Positions 51,401-63,628 of a stretch of 64,000 nucleotides of DNA are shown here, piece after piece. This DNA comes from Pithys albifrons albifrons (Eukaryota > Chordata > Aves > Passeriformes > Thamnophilidae), in assembly GCF_047495875.1 (NCBI RefSeq), contig NC_092465.1, forward strand, positions 8,543,160 through 8,607,159, read 5' to 3'. A model generated the notes under the pieces. That model did no database searches, was not told the DNA's origin, and worked only from the letters and a program-made list of their open reading frames with translations. Each line of letters begins with the position of its first letter. Within the stretch, counting starts at the first letter, position 1. The position numbers and the translations under genes are program-made.

Positions 51401-52822
51401 AATGGAAGAGTTTGATTAGAGACTCATGAAGACATGACATTCAAATCCACCCTTTTGTCAGCAAATCTCTCTTGGAAAAGACTTCCCTCTTGAATTTATT
51501 GAAACAGTCATACTTCTGGTCCAATATTAGAAATTCTTTTGATACTTATTCATACATCTGTGCCATCAAGAGCACACAAACCAGTAATACTGAGAAAAAT
51601 AATTTTATCAAATTATGACCTAAGGGAATTTGTTGTGACCTCATTTGCTGTTGCTTGTCAAACTCCAGATGTCTTCAGGATATTTTGGCCCAGAGACTCA
51701 AAGGCTTTACCATGGAAGGTTGCTGCCTTCACACTATTCTTACTTGCAAACCAAACTTACTCGGTTTTTTGCTTTTCATTTCAACTGTGATGAGTGTAGA
51801 ACAGATTCTATGAACTGGCTGAGAAAAAGAACACCCAAGGGAACCAGTGGGCAGAAATTACTTTTCCCCACCATCTGGCACAACTGGAATAATTTGTCAA
51901 TACCTGGGTTCAAATATTGCAGATAAACCACAAACTTTCAAAGGTTTTTTGCACAATTTTCAATAACTATACAGATAATAACAAAACTCTTTGTGACTTA
52001 CTTGAGGAACCTTAGAAAGATCCGACCTTTGCCAAGGAACAAGCAACTAAACAATCTCTATGAGATGTAAGGTAGAAACCCAACAACTGAGTCACCCGAA
52101 AATGTTGAAAAATGTGTCTCTTTTTTGGTGGAAGAATGATTTTTTTTTAGAACCATATTTAGGGTTATTAATAAGGAACCCTTTGATAATCAGAAAAAAA
52201 CCCCCACAAAATAACATTTAATTTATCATGATTTGGCTGATATTCATCACTTAAATAATAAAAGTAAAATAATTTAATCTTCACAGATATTCAGACAAAG
52301 CACCATTCAGATAATAAACATTTACCTTTTTTTTGCATAAACCACTAAAACCTTATTTCATATTCCAATGTATTTTACTTTCCTGGAAAACCAGTGGCTC
52401 TGTTGTTTCTCAGGAGCATTACTCCAGCTGGTTACCACATGGAAATGAGCCTTGTGGAGAAGAAACAGCACAGATATGAAGCACTTTCCATGCAAATAAA
52501 AAATGTCAAAATTTTAATTTACGCCTTTGTCTAAGAGCTAAATAAAGTTAAGGGATAATTAATGACTTGTTTTATTTTGCAGTTCTCTATTGCAAGGCAA
52601 ATGCAATGCCACTAAAGTGGCTTGGGGAAGGTGAATGAGGAATACATATGACATTGAGAGCACTTCATATTACTCTCCCATGGAAAGAAGTGTGATCCTA
52701 AATTGAGTTCTCTGAATTAATATTTCAGAGTTATCTTCTCTTCATTAGCAGTTTATGGAATGAGGTTATTACTTTAAAAGCAGCAAATAAACCAGTTGTC
52801 TTCTGTTAAATAAGAAAACATA
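48407..52822. other. Unique non-coding DNA
   Basis: I recognise no gene. An A/C-rich simple tract at 50786-50837 is the only clear repeat. Frames of 93-96 codons (51060-51350 and 51645-51926) carry no motif. AT-rich sequence at 52500-52620 with TTAATTTACG and ATAATTAATG cores could be a conserved non-coding element but is unproven. Confidence 0.5.
50786..50837. repeat. A/C-rich (CAAAA)n-like repeat
   Basis: Only A and C occur over about 50 bp, with irregular CAAAA, CCAAAA and CAAAC units. Confidence 0.8.
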
Positions 52823-52866
52823 GTTGGAGGTCTTTTCCAACCTGCTTTATTCTATGATTCTATGAT
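52823..52866 (+). mobile_element. CR1 LINE, very short 3' end
   Basis: GTTGGAGGTCTTTTCCAACC, then TTATTCTATGATTCTATGAT. This is the last 45 bp or so of a CR1, with two ATTCTATG terminal units on the plus strand. Only the tail survives. Confidence 0.8.
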
Positions 52867-52895
52867 CAATTCATCTATAGTGGTTTAGCTGAGAT

Positions 52896-52955
52896 TATAG
52901 AATCACAGAAAGGTTTGGGTTGGAAGGGACCTTAAAGATCATCTGTTTCCAATCT
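52896..52955 (-). mobile_element. CR1 LINE, short 3' end (antisense)
   Basis: TATAGAATCACAGAAAGG, TTTGGGTTGGAAGGGACC and TTAAAGATCATCTG form a well-preserved reverse-complement CR1 3' end. Similarity fades after about 52955. The 3' end faces that of the plus-strand copy 30 bp to the left, so the pair forms an imperfect inverted repeat. The GGTTGGAAGGGACC block matches the CR1 consensus closely, which suggests a younger copy than the one at 45.7 kb. Confidence 0.9.
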
Positions 52956-54369
52956 CCTTCTGCCTTCTCCATATCCCAGGTAACCAAGTTTTCTGGTTTG
53001 CTTCTGCACAGGGCCTACATTTTCCCTACTCTTCCTTGAATCACCAATGTACCTATAAAACTTCTTTTTCCATTGATGTCCCTGGCTATACTTAATTCTA
53101 TGAGAGCTTTTACTTTCTTTACCTAACCTCTGACCACTTGGAAAAATTCTCCGTATTCCTTCCAGGCTATCTGTCCTTGTTTCCACCCTCTGTAGGTCTC
53201 ACCTTATAATCTGAAAAATCTCAGTATTTTTTCTCTGTACCGTCCCTACATGCCTTTCACCTTTAGTACAAATACATCAAACAAAAGCTGGTAGGCAAAA
53301 CATGAAAATCACCTTCTTAATATAAATAAATATTTTCGTGCCTATCAACAGCTATGATTTTTCTTTCCAGTGATTCACGACTGCACCAGACAATATTTTT
53401 TTGGCTACCATGGATGTTTAAAAGATGTGAAAATTATTCTACTTATTGATTTCCCTTCATACTTAGCAGATAAATCAATGGGATGTGAAGATGAGGCTCC
53501 ATTAAAATGATTTCTGGTGACATCATTTTTTCCTGAAAGTTTCCATAATAATAACTCTTGAGTTTGTCTGCAAGAGGTCATTCAAACAAAGGAACACAAC
53601 AAAATCACATCTCTTGTGGGTTTAGGTTGTAATTTCTTCTCTTAGGATGATTTTATGTCTTAGTTAATATTTGTGCTATGGTGTAGGTACAATTTTTTCT
53701 GATAAAAACATAAGGCAGAAGACAAAAAATACAACCCATTCAGGTGAATTTTGCCCTGGAAGCTGCAATGATTACTGTAGGACAGCACCTAATGGCAAAA
53801 TTTTTTGCAAGTTTTTTCCCCCTAAGGATGTTTAACAGAAAATACCCCTCAAAAGGGTCTGGTCACCAGATTGCACACGATCCACAAGCTGAGGGGTTGT
53901 AGTTAACACCATCTTACTATTGTCCCAGTTGCCATAATAAAAAGCTCCTCATGGATGAGGATTCCTTACTGGAAGGCACTACAGAAAGAGTAAAAGGAGG
54001 GTCTACACACAAAACCTTCCATAACCTGTGTTTGAAACAAGTGGCAGGGACGTACTGGAAGAGTGTAGAAGGATGCTACTGACAAAAACCCCAACCAACC
54101 AAGCAAACAAAACAAAAATAAAAATAACCCCATATATATATCATGCCCTTGGTACCAGTGAAATTTTATTAAAAGCTTTTTTACAAAGAAAATTTGAAAA
54201 GTGTTTTGAAAGGGCTATGGTGTGAAATGGCTTTGCAATTGTCTGTTAGGTCTTAGTCACCATTGGACACAACATTGTTCCTTGCAAGAGAAGGAAACTG
54301 GGACTGAAGAACTAACGCTTCATCAAGTCCAGGTTAACCTCAGGTTACTGCCCATCCTTAGGCCATAGG
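52956..54369. other. Unique non-coding DNA
   Basis: I recognise no gene. The part at 52956-53270 is pyrimidine-rich on the plus strand. A simple A/C-rich tract sits at 54083-54130. An 84-codon minus-strand frame (52932-53186) overlaps the CR1 end and is not a gene. Confidence 0.5.
54083..54130. repeat. A/C-rich simple repeat
   Basis: CCAACCAACC, then CAAACAAAAC, then AAAATAAAAATAA: a low-complexity degenerate microsatellite. Confidence 0.75.
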
Positions 54370-55350
54370 ACAAACTGGTAGAAATTTTATTTTTTAATAG
54401 AAGAGAGACAGATGGAATTGAGATGTAGATCATGTAATCATCCAGTAAAAAGATGGTTTAGTTTGTAGAATTAAAAAGAGAATCCTGTGGAGAAAGAATG
54501 AGTGAATAAATAGTTTAGAGAAGAATAGGAGAAAATTAAATTATCAGGGAAAAGCAATATTTCAAGAAAAAGAGAATGCTGGCAGTATTGAAGGCAGCTG
54601 TCAGGTCACAGAGATGAAGACAGAGTACAGGTTCTGGGACTTGGCTAGGAATAGGCCATTAAAAATTTTGGCATGAGTGCTTTGAATTGATCAACTGCAA
54701 AGATATAAGGCAAAACTAACAGTCCTGAGCATGAAACTGAGGGAATTGAAAACAGCACAGTAAGTAAAAATAAAGAGAAATGAGAACAGGAAAGTAAACT
54801 GGTGTCTATAGAAGCAAGTGGGCTAAAGTGTGAGATTGTTTGCTTTCAGCAGAAAAATACATCAGGATTGTGCAATGAAGATAGGAAAAAATAAAAACTG
54901 TGGTATATGAGAAACTTAAGGCAGCAGTAACATGACAGTGAATGAAAGAAAAGTCAGTAGAGGTGATGAGATGTGATAAAGTGCAGTGGTTGGATGGCAT
55001 TTTTCAATCAGAGTCAAGAGGGAAGAAAAGAAAAATGAAAATTAGGCAAGAGAGAAGAATAAGGTCATGTTATACTTTTGATAATTTTATCTTTAAGTAA
55101 ACTATTAAGAATGTGTGAAGACAGCAAACAGGATGCAGAAGAATGGTGGAGTTTTATGTGCATCTTGTGGTAAAAACATGATAAAAATCATGCATAAGAG
55201 ATGAAAACATAAAAATCAGCTATGAGAGGTATTGGAACAATCAGGAACTTATGATCCTGGTAGACAACAGATAAGAGAAAGCCCAAGTGACAGGGTCTGA
55301 TTGACTACAGAAAGTGCATTGGGGTTGTAGAGTGGAAATTCAGAAACCAA
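54370..55350 (+). repeat. A/G-biased block, probable old interspersed repeat
   Basis: For nearly 1 kb the plus strand is rich in A and G and poor in C. That sustained strand asymmetry is typical of old retroelement sequence. One part (GAAGGCAGCTGTCAGGTCAC at about 54589-54608, then GATGAAGACAGAG) resembles widely dispersed ancient vertebrate repeat sequence in my memory, but I cannot name the family. No reading frame of note occurs. The minus strand carries a chance 64-codon frame. Confidence 0.35.
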
Positions 55351-57444
55351 ATGCTCTGGAAGAGTAGGACATGTTAGAGATCAATTGATTATATCCTCTC
55401 TGCAAGAAGAGAAAATCAGCATGAAAATCTAGTCAGTGGACACACCATCCTCTAGAAGGATTAGATTTTCCATCACTTGCTTCCAGAGTGCCCATGGCCA
55501 TAGTGCCTCTATAAACCAGAGGGAGTTTGGGGTTCAGTGGTTTAGAGGGGCTCAAAGATCACAGCAGGGCCCCAGTGATTATGTTCGGATGTCTGAATGC
55601 CTTTTTCTATGTCAATCATCTCCGTGCATGTGAATTTTACCCAGACAGAAATGCTGCAGCTACTCTGGCTATTCTGACCCTTCTCCTCCTTCTAATGGGA
55701 GAAATCATCATATGAAATTCATACAGCATTGAGAAAAGGCAGGAACAAATGTAAACAGCCTCAAAACATCAGGGTCATTTTATGAGTAGGACTTCATCTC
55801 TGGATTTCAAGACACAAAAGTGTGGTTTCTATCAGTTATAAAGGAATACTTTAAATGGTAACTTGTTCTAATTTTCCAACTATGTAATTCATACTAAGTA
55901 TTCAAGGAAATAAACGCTAAAATCACTGCATGTAGATATGTGATAAACAGCAGTAAAAACATTAAATGCAAATGTACACAAAACAGAAAGACTGTAGGGT
56001 ATTTAGTTTTGCTTTTGTTCCATAGTAAGTGCCTTACAAAGGAAGTTTTAAGAAGCAGAGAAAGTGTTATCTGAAGAAACTCAGACCATCTCCTTCAGGG
56101 AGAATGATATTACAAAACCAATCAGTGGAAGTCTTTTTAATATAACATTGAGGCTACATGATTTTCCATGGAAGAAGCACAATATTGCTTTGGAAGATGG
56201 GGACCACCATCTCCCAACAGGCACTCCAAAGTGCTGCCAGTGCCCTCCTATGGCAGAATACTACTCTTGGATTACAGCAATGCAGAACCTCCTGGGCAGG
56301 AAGATTTTACCAGCTGCATACAAGGGCAGACATCTCTGTATTGCCCGTTGTCATGGGGTATAGTGTGGTGTTTCTGAAAACACTGCCCTATCAATGCATA
56401 AAATGTGAACCAAATGCTAATCAAGAAAGCATTAGTAATATAAGCATCTTTCCTAATCCTCAACACTGTGAGGTTCACTGGCTGAAGTAGGAAAAAGGTT
56501 TGCTTGCTCAACCTCCTTTATATTTTTCCCCTGCTCTGAAGCAGCTGTTATTGGCCAATTTAGCATGGCAAATCCCATGACCTTTATCTCATGAGACACC
56601 TCATCTTAGTCTGAGATCACACATTGTACAGAAAGCTGATCTAAACACGCGCCATTACCTCATACCCTTTGGTTGTCCTGCTGCACCAGGGCTGAGCCAG
56701 CAGTTCAAAAGATAATAATTTTCATCCCTTCTGGATAATGTGTAAAATCAGGCACTAGATGAAGAGGACATCCGTTGAAGAGATGCATATTTATTGGGAG
56801 GATCTTTATTATTAATTGAAGCAGAAAGGTACATCTTGCAATAGAAGTCTGTCCTACAAACCAGGCAAAGAACTCTCTGTGTGCCAAACTCCATGGCAAC
56901 AATTTGGTTTCCAACATCTAATCCAATATTTTGCTGATGCCAGCTTTCCTGTGAGATCACTGCTCACTGGGATCCATTTCTTCCTATCCAGACCTCTGTG
57001 ATACCAACTCCTCCCCTGTCTATGCAATGGAGTGCAGCCAATCACATCTAGGCTGCTCTGGAACAGTTAGAAACTTGCTCAGATAGCCCTGGTCTGGAGG
57101 TTTGCCACGTTCTGAGGGGGAAAAAGGCAAACCTGGAACAGCAAACCACATGAGCAACACCTTTAAATCCTCTCCTTATGAGCTATATTCTAGAGTAGAG
57201 GTGTGTGAGGGTGTTATAGTCCCTCTCCTAAACTCCCAAGCTGCACAGTAGCCAGTCACCTTCACCAGAAGTTTCCAAATGCAGTGATGGGTTTTGGGTG
57301 CACAATGTTGAGCATAGCCTGCAGATCCTTTGGGGATCATGCCTTTCACCTTTAGAGAGGTGCCTGCTCTGTTCTGGCTTCTCAAATAATGCTGTGCAAT
57401 CAAGTAGAGTTGAATTAACAAAGATTTGTGAGGGGATGAGGCTG
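55351..57444. other. Non-coding DNA with one locally open segment
   Basis: I recognise no gene. At about 56060-56490 all three plus frames stay open over much of the interval (frames of 99, 110 and 69 codons). This reflects local GC content rather than coding. None of the three translations carries a domain I recognise. Confidence 0.45.
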
Positions 57445-58143
57445 TTAATCAACATTTTGGCTTTCTCTGTTGTCACTCAGGCTGCAAATGGTGTTGCCAT
57501 CTGCTTTCCTCTGTGTTCTCATCCAGCCTATGAGATGTGCCCTTGAGAAACTGGAAAAAAAAAAAAGCAGAAAAACCCAACAAACCAGGAGAGAGTGAAA
57601 AGGACCAGCTTGATTTCTGGCTGCAGCTTGATGCTTGTGCCAGTCACTGGCAGAACGCTTTGTTTGTAGGCAGCCATGGGGTGTTAAGACAAATGGCTGT
57701 TCTGCTATGGAATGCATTTTCCAAGAAAAATGTTGAGATTTAGCCACAAAACTCTCTGATGGTTTTGAATGGTCTTCTTGCCTTCTCAGAAACACATTTT
57801 CTCCACTGGCAGAAATATATTTGCACTTTTTCCATTTAATTGAAGCAGCTCTGAGGCTAATTTGGGCAGTCTCATTTTTAGAGTTTAAACTTCCATTACA
57901 AGAGGAATGATTGTGTAGACCTACATTGTTTTCATCTTTAACAATGTTATTGCTTTTTATGATCTGTTTAATCATGCACATACATAAGATAGAAACAGAA
58001 GAGTCCTGGGAAGAGCCTTTCTGGAAACCAAGTTCTCCATCTTTGTCCAAACTTTCATGTGTGAAACACATCAAGATTAAGGGGGAGAAAGTAACAATGA
58101 AAAAACGCACAAAACTTTCTAGAACAAAGTTGAAATGAAGCAC
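57445..58143 (-). other. Longest open frame in the window (232 codons), unrecognised
   Basis: The minus-strand ATG at 58143 opens 232 codons. The translation begins with a hydrophobic stretch (residues 2-28) that could be read as a signal anchor. It then has a polar serine-rich middle and a second hydrophobic run near residues 186-201, which comes from the A-run at about 57553-57564 read in reverse. No conserved domain, no internal repeat and no homologue is recognised. The frame is longer than I would expect by chance in AT-rich DNA, but a single outlier in 128 kb of strands is possible. I see no splice or promoter evidence. Treat it as an open frame, not a gene. Confidence 0.15.
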
Positions 58144-60019
58144 CTGAACAAAACAATCTGTTGTAAACCAACTGTCCAGCTCAACTAATCCGACCCATCA
58201 AATTGCTAAGATCTATGGTGAGTGAATGATTCCAAAAGCAAACACCAGCTGAGGGAGTGCATATAAAATCAGATGAGACAAAAAGAATAAAAAGGGAAAA
58301 TAATAAAGAAAGTGAGAAAAAATCTGCAAGGACATAGAAAAGTTCATTCTCTAGAGAGTTTAATTATTATTTAATGTCATTGCATTCTACTTCTGCAATG
58401 TTGTTATGAGGTTATGAGCTGCTTTAAAGATATGATACCTCTCCTTTTGTTTTTCTTTGTGGGGGTGAAGTGACATTTATTCTAACATCTAATTATGACA
58501 AGAGCTTTATGTAAACTTGGAAGGAAAGGTTTTCTTTTCTCACTCTACATTTTTGATGTATTACTGTTCTCTCCAATTAATAGAGGTGAAAGGTAATTCC
58601 CTTTGTGTGTGCATGGCCACTGATCTCTCTTTAGCTAATTGATCCCTGTTGGGTTACCAACATCCTGAGAGCCCTGAACAGCAGAACCTTTCCCTCAGTG
58701 TTTTGGACCTTGAATGTTTGCATCCTCAGGCCCAGTGTGAGAAACAATGAACAACCATTTCCCAAAGCTTAAATAGCTCTAATTTTTCAATAGATATATT
58801 TTTAAAATAATTCAAAATTAATTTACATCAGGCTTTAGCTTTAGTTATACCAGATGGAGCTCCCACATTACTTGACTTCATACCTCTTGTTTTTTCTTCT
58901 CTAATATTAACTTTTCAATTTACTAAAACCTTAAGCAAGGTATTTTCTGCACAGCACTACAACAGCAAGATGACTTTGCCTGAAAGGAAGATCTCAGAAT
59001 AAAAGAAAAAGCAAACAAACAAACAAACCCAACCCGACCAACCAAACAACTGAAAAAACCCAACCCTAGTTCTTTTTAATAATTTCTATTTTTAAAAGTA
59101 ATATTATAATTCAAATTTCAATCTGGTGCAAAGCAGCCTAGACTCTGAAGGCATGATTGTAGCCCACTCCTGAACTAACATAACTGGCTCAGCACTATCA
59201 TGAAATAACATAGGGAGGAAAAAGATTTAAATTAAAAGCTAGATACATCATTCGCTGTAATCCTTACTTTTTGAAATAATTGAGCAATAGTGAGTGCAAA
59301 ATTCAGCTTAGAAGGAAAAAAATCTCTTCTATAATGCATGCACATTGAGCTACCACTGATATAAGCACAATTTTAAGTATACAGCTCTAAACTGATGCAT
59401 CAAACCAAACTACTCCTAATTACTGAATTCCAGGCAGACACAAAGACTTGTATTGAATTTGATTTACATAAATGGACATGGATATGATGGTCACAAGCCT
59501 TTTTTAAAGGTTTAAGTATTTTCATAATTTTGGAATCTAGTTTTTCTAAGAATAAGAAGGAGGGAGCTGGACTTAAATCTTTTCAGACTTCAGGTGGGCA
59601 CTGTAATGACATTTAAGCAAATGCACATCACTTTTTAGAGAAGATCAGAGAAAGGAATAAAAGAAGAAGGTCTGACTAAACTGCTGGGAAAGGTAAGTCA
59701 TTGAACTTGAATAGTAGCTTTCAGAAAATCCAAGGTTCTCTTCAGATGAGGAAAATACAGAATATAGGTGTTGGCAATCTGAATGTAAGAGACACAGTAT
59801 GATAGACCCAAAGAGGTTTGTAATTGAAAAGTAGTTTTTATACACTTCATACATTGTTCCTCGAACACTTTAGGAGTAAAAGCCCTGCAGAAGGTCTCTA
59901 GAGTCAATAGATAATAAAAGTAAAAAAGGAGCACTTGGAGAAAAAAGGGTGAGGTAGAAAACTAAATTAATTTTCCACCTTTATATTCATTGTGGAAGAG
60001 CTTGGGGAGGTTCCTACAC
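58144..60019. other. Unique non-coding DNA
   Basis: I recognise no gene. A (CAAA)n-derived tract lies at 59012-59060. A possible 54-bp microexon with an open frame (59639-59692, AG acceptor and AAG|GTAAGT donor) is described as a finding. Its pyrimidine tract is short. Confidence 0.5.
59012..59060. repeat. (CAAA)n and A/C-rich simple repeat
   Basis: Four clean CAAA units are followed by degenerate CCAA/ACCAA sequence. Confidence 0.85.
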
Positions 60020-61150
60020 TGGAACCATTCATTACTGGGCATTCATGGAAGATCTGAATCAAATTGAAGTGTCAATAAATTTTACAGAGCAAACAACAAA
60101 ATTGGACAGGGACAAATTGCATCAATAAGTACTTACCTAAGAATTCAAAAGGAGTTCAAGGACCAGAAACAGAACAACTATTCATGATGTACAAAGTGTC
60201 CCTTAAACCCACTTTCATATCTGAGAACAAGAAAGCAGAAGATACAGTTAGGATGACAAGTTTTCAAGAATGATCCAGGGACATACAAGCCATTAAATGT
60301 AACATAAAACCATCAAATAAGGCGTGTACCCACTTTTATTTTTGAAAGAAATTCCTTAATGTATACAACAAATTTTGCTGAAAATACAGGTCTAAAGTTG
60401 TGAGAGCAAACGATTGTGGCTGCAAAGGCTGATCTAAAGGTAATGCAAATCTGAATCTGGGCAGGAAAATGGACTAATACAATTCAATCTAGGTAAATGC
60501 TATGTAATGCAAATGGGGGAAAAAATAAAAAGGTCATTTTGCACATAAAAGGAAGAGATCGGCATTGAGCAGTATAGCTGAGGCTGAGAACTTGGGATCT
60601 TGGGGCTACAGTGTGTAGTTCAGGTACTTTCCATAGCTCAGAAAAAAAAGTGTAATAAGGAAATAACATACTAAAAGTTATTAGAGAAAGAACAGAGAAC
60701 AAACAGAAAACATTTATGCTCCTGTAAAAATCCAAGCAAGTAGTTCTCATCGTTCTCAACAAAAAGGCTCAAACAAGGGCAACAAAGATGAAAAGGAATA
60801 TTGAATACTTTTCTTACTCTGAGTAGACAAGGACTGATCCTTCTGAAGAAAAGACAGCTGAAGGAGGATTTGACAGAGGTCTGGAAAATCATGCTTGGTA
60901 AAGTCAAAAAGAGATTGATTATCCAGTGCCTCTTCCAGTACAACAACTAGGAGACATCAAATGCAATTAGCTGTGAGCAGATTGAAAAAAAATCACAGAA
61001 CAGCAGCTTTTCTTACATCTCGTGTTTGAGCTGCAGAACTCCTTGCTGCAGCACCTTGTGGGTGCTAAAAGTTGCAGAAAGCAGAGACAAGTTGGTGGGG
61101 AAGAAATACATCAAGGTGTGTTAAACAATGCTATCACCTCTGGCTCGGGA
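60020..61150 (+). mobile_element. Old CR1/L3-like LINE 3' half (sense)
   Basis: Several blocks occur in the order of the sense strand of amniote CR1/L3-type ORF2 and its 3' part. They are GAATGATCCAGGGACATACA (about 60269-60288, the GDYRP-type reverse-transcriptase start), ATTCAATCTAGGTAAATGC (about 60482-60500) with TGTAATGCAAATGGGG, then GAAAAGACAGCTGAAGGAGG and ATTTGACAGAGGTCTGGAAA (about 60848-60887), CAACTAGGAGACATCAAATG (about 60943-60962) and TGCAGAACTCCTTGCTGC (about 61031-61048). Internal deletions are evident between the first two blocks. All frames are broken, so minus-strand frames at 60484-60946 are shadows. The element is ancient and inactive. The left boundary is uncertain. Confidence 0.65.
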
Positions 61151-63628
61151 GGTACCTGATATGTAAGGTTTGGAGGCTTCCTTGGGAAAATAACCCATCC
61201 TTAAGCAAAACCTTTCTTAAGCTCTTGACTTCTTGTTGTGTTAGAAAAAAAAAAGTATTTTAATGGGTCTTTGGTATTTTTTCACCACTTTTCTATTTAT
61301 CTTACAATTTCCATCCTTTCAAAAATTCAAGACAAAAGCAAATCCATATTTATATCTATCTCACAGTCAGTTCATAAAAATTTTGGCTACCCACTTTCCA
61401 AGGCAAGTTATTCAAATGTGCGTACTGTTAAAGCTGAAGAATGTTAGGGAAAAGTGTAAGCAACATATGAAGAAAGAATTTTGAAAATACAGTATTTTAA
61501 TTGCACAAAGATAGCAAGGCAAAAATTAAGTAATTGTTTAAAATAAAATAATAATTTAAATAATATTTTTGAAGATATAGTTGACCACTTTCACATAATA
61601 AAAAAATTTTAATGAGGACTGAAAGTCTAAATTCCATAATTAGAATTTAACCATTTTTTCCCCATTAGTTAGAATCCAATTTTAAACTAACCCATTCTAA
61701 TAAGTTTTACAAGCTTCAGAACAGAAAAACTGCCTTCAAATATTTCAGGAACACTCAAAGTCATTCCAAAGCCTGCTTTGTCCCACAATAGATAAACAAT
61801 TAAATTATCCTCTATTATTATCAGATTCTTTCCTTTGACTGACTTTCTTAGGGTGTTGAAAAACCTTCATCAATTCATTGCCATTCAGTAAGAGGTGTTT
61901 CCTTTCACTGGCGTCATTCAGAAGGAAGCATTAAGGCTCCTCCATACCTTAAGATCTCTATCCATATACATCATCCTGGAAATCTGGTCATTTAACGACA
62001 GTGATGATAGAGACTTTTTCCAATTTGCCTTTAGCTATGAAAACCTGAAAGCCAGGAATATCTGCATCTACATAAGAAAGCCTAAAAAGCTATGCAGAAC
62101 AGATTTGGTGCACAATACACACAAAAAATGAAAGCCCTTCTCCAATGTTTGTGAACAAAGAACTCTAAATAGTCAAGAGTCCAAAGGCACTAATGTGCTC
62201 TTAGGCTCTGGAACAGCTTCAAAAATGTAAGAGTTACGTAAATTATTTAATGGTTTCCTTTGTTATAAAGGAAACATAATTGCAGCTCCACTGGGTAACA
62301 CACTGAATAGTCATGATAAAAGCTTTCTTTCTGCTTTGTCTACTGTACCATCTGCTTATTCCTTCCAGAACTTCACTCTGGCAAGTGACCCGCTCACTGC
62401 AGTACAGCTTGGCAGACAAGTGACATTGTGGCGCACTTTGTTTTCATGTGTCTGTTCTTGCTTAAATTTATATTCATAAAATTACTTTTTAATGAAATTA
62501 AATATACAGCAACACAGCACTTATTCGTGTTTTTTGTAATGAATCTGTAGTGAAACAGATTTCTTGCATATACTCTGAGGAAAATAACAACACAAAATAT
62601 AAGTAACATTTTTAACCTGGAGTTACAGACCAGGAGTCTTGGTAGACTTCCTAAGACTCCAGGGCTATGTTTGGGAAATTTTTAGGTTCTAGTAAATCGA
62701 ACAGAATAAAATTCATGGGTCAGGGAAAGTAAACGAGAGGGAGCTACACTTGCTGGTAAGTTATAGAATAGATTAATTGTAAGGTAGGGATAAATACAGT
62801 ATACTACATAGAAGTCCTCAAGAGCAAACACCTATTTAGAGAGTTGACTACTGTGCACTGAGATCTTATGGCTTTTGTCAGTCAGCACCTGCACAGATGA
62901 TGACATCCTAAATTCTAAATTGTTCTGAATTCTTGAATACCATTTGTTAATAACAACCTTAGCAGACAATAACGGATGGAAAGCAATACAATGAGCTAAT
63001 ATATTGCATTTTCTAAACAAGCTTCTAAAAATGGCAAACTCCTCAACCACCAGGAAATTGTTCACTTTTTTTTTTTTACCAAGTACCAAGGAAGTCTTTA
63101 ATGAATGTATCAACCTGTTGTTGGCATTCCTCTAAAATCCTTTGCTAGCCACCCTGAATATGATGGGTCACTATCCTTACAAAGATAGATAAGTTGTCTG
63201 TATTCTGCAAAGAAATATTTGCAATATGTGCATAAATTTTGAGCAAGTGTTTGGTTTGACTGATTTATCCCCTTTTTATTCTCTATTCATTAACATTCTT
63301 ACAGGTGTTTGTGATTTGGGAATGTTCCTTTACAGAAATATTTGAATAGCTGTGCAGCATTAACCTTTACAAGCAAAAAATAGTGGTTTGTTTTATGCTC
63401 TTTTCCCTCTATTTTGTTTACTTATGTTAGCTTTTGTTAATCTATGTGAATTTCAGTCATGTCAAGTCAAAAGCATAATTTACTCCATGTTATAGGTTTC
63501 ATATTTACAGGAATAATACTTTGTGAATAGTAAAAATGAAAAAAAAAATCAGGCAGGTTTTTCTTCAGAAATGTTGAGCTCCAGGAGTCTAATGAGTGTT
63601 TTCAAAATACTGCTTTGAGTCACAATGA
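61151..63628. other. AT-rich non-coding DNA
   Basis: I recognise no gene. A very AT-rich stretch lies at about 61480-61680. T-runs at 63067-63078 and short frames of 63-93 codons have no family signature. Nothing else can be supported. Confidence 0.5.

Noticed and set aside
60484..60946. Minus-strand open frames of 91-92 codons as genes
   Set aside because: They are antisense shadows of the degraded sense-strand LINE.
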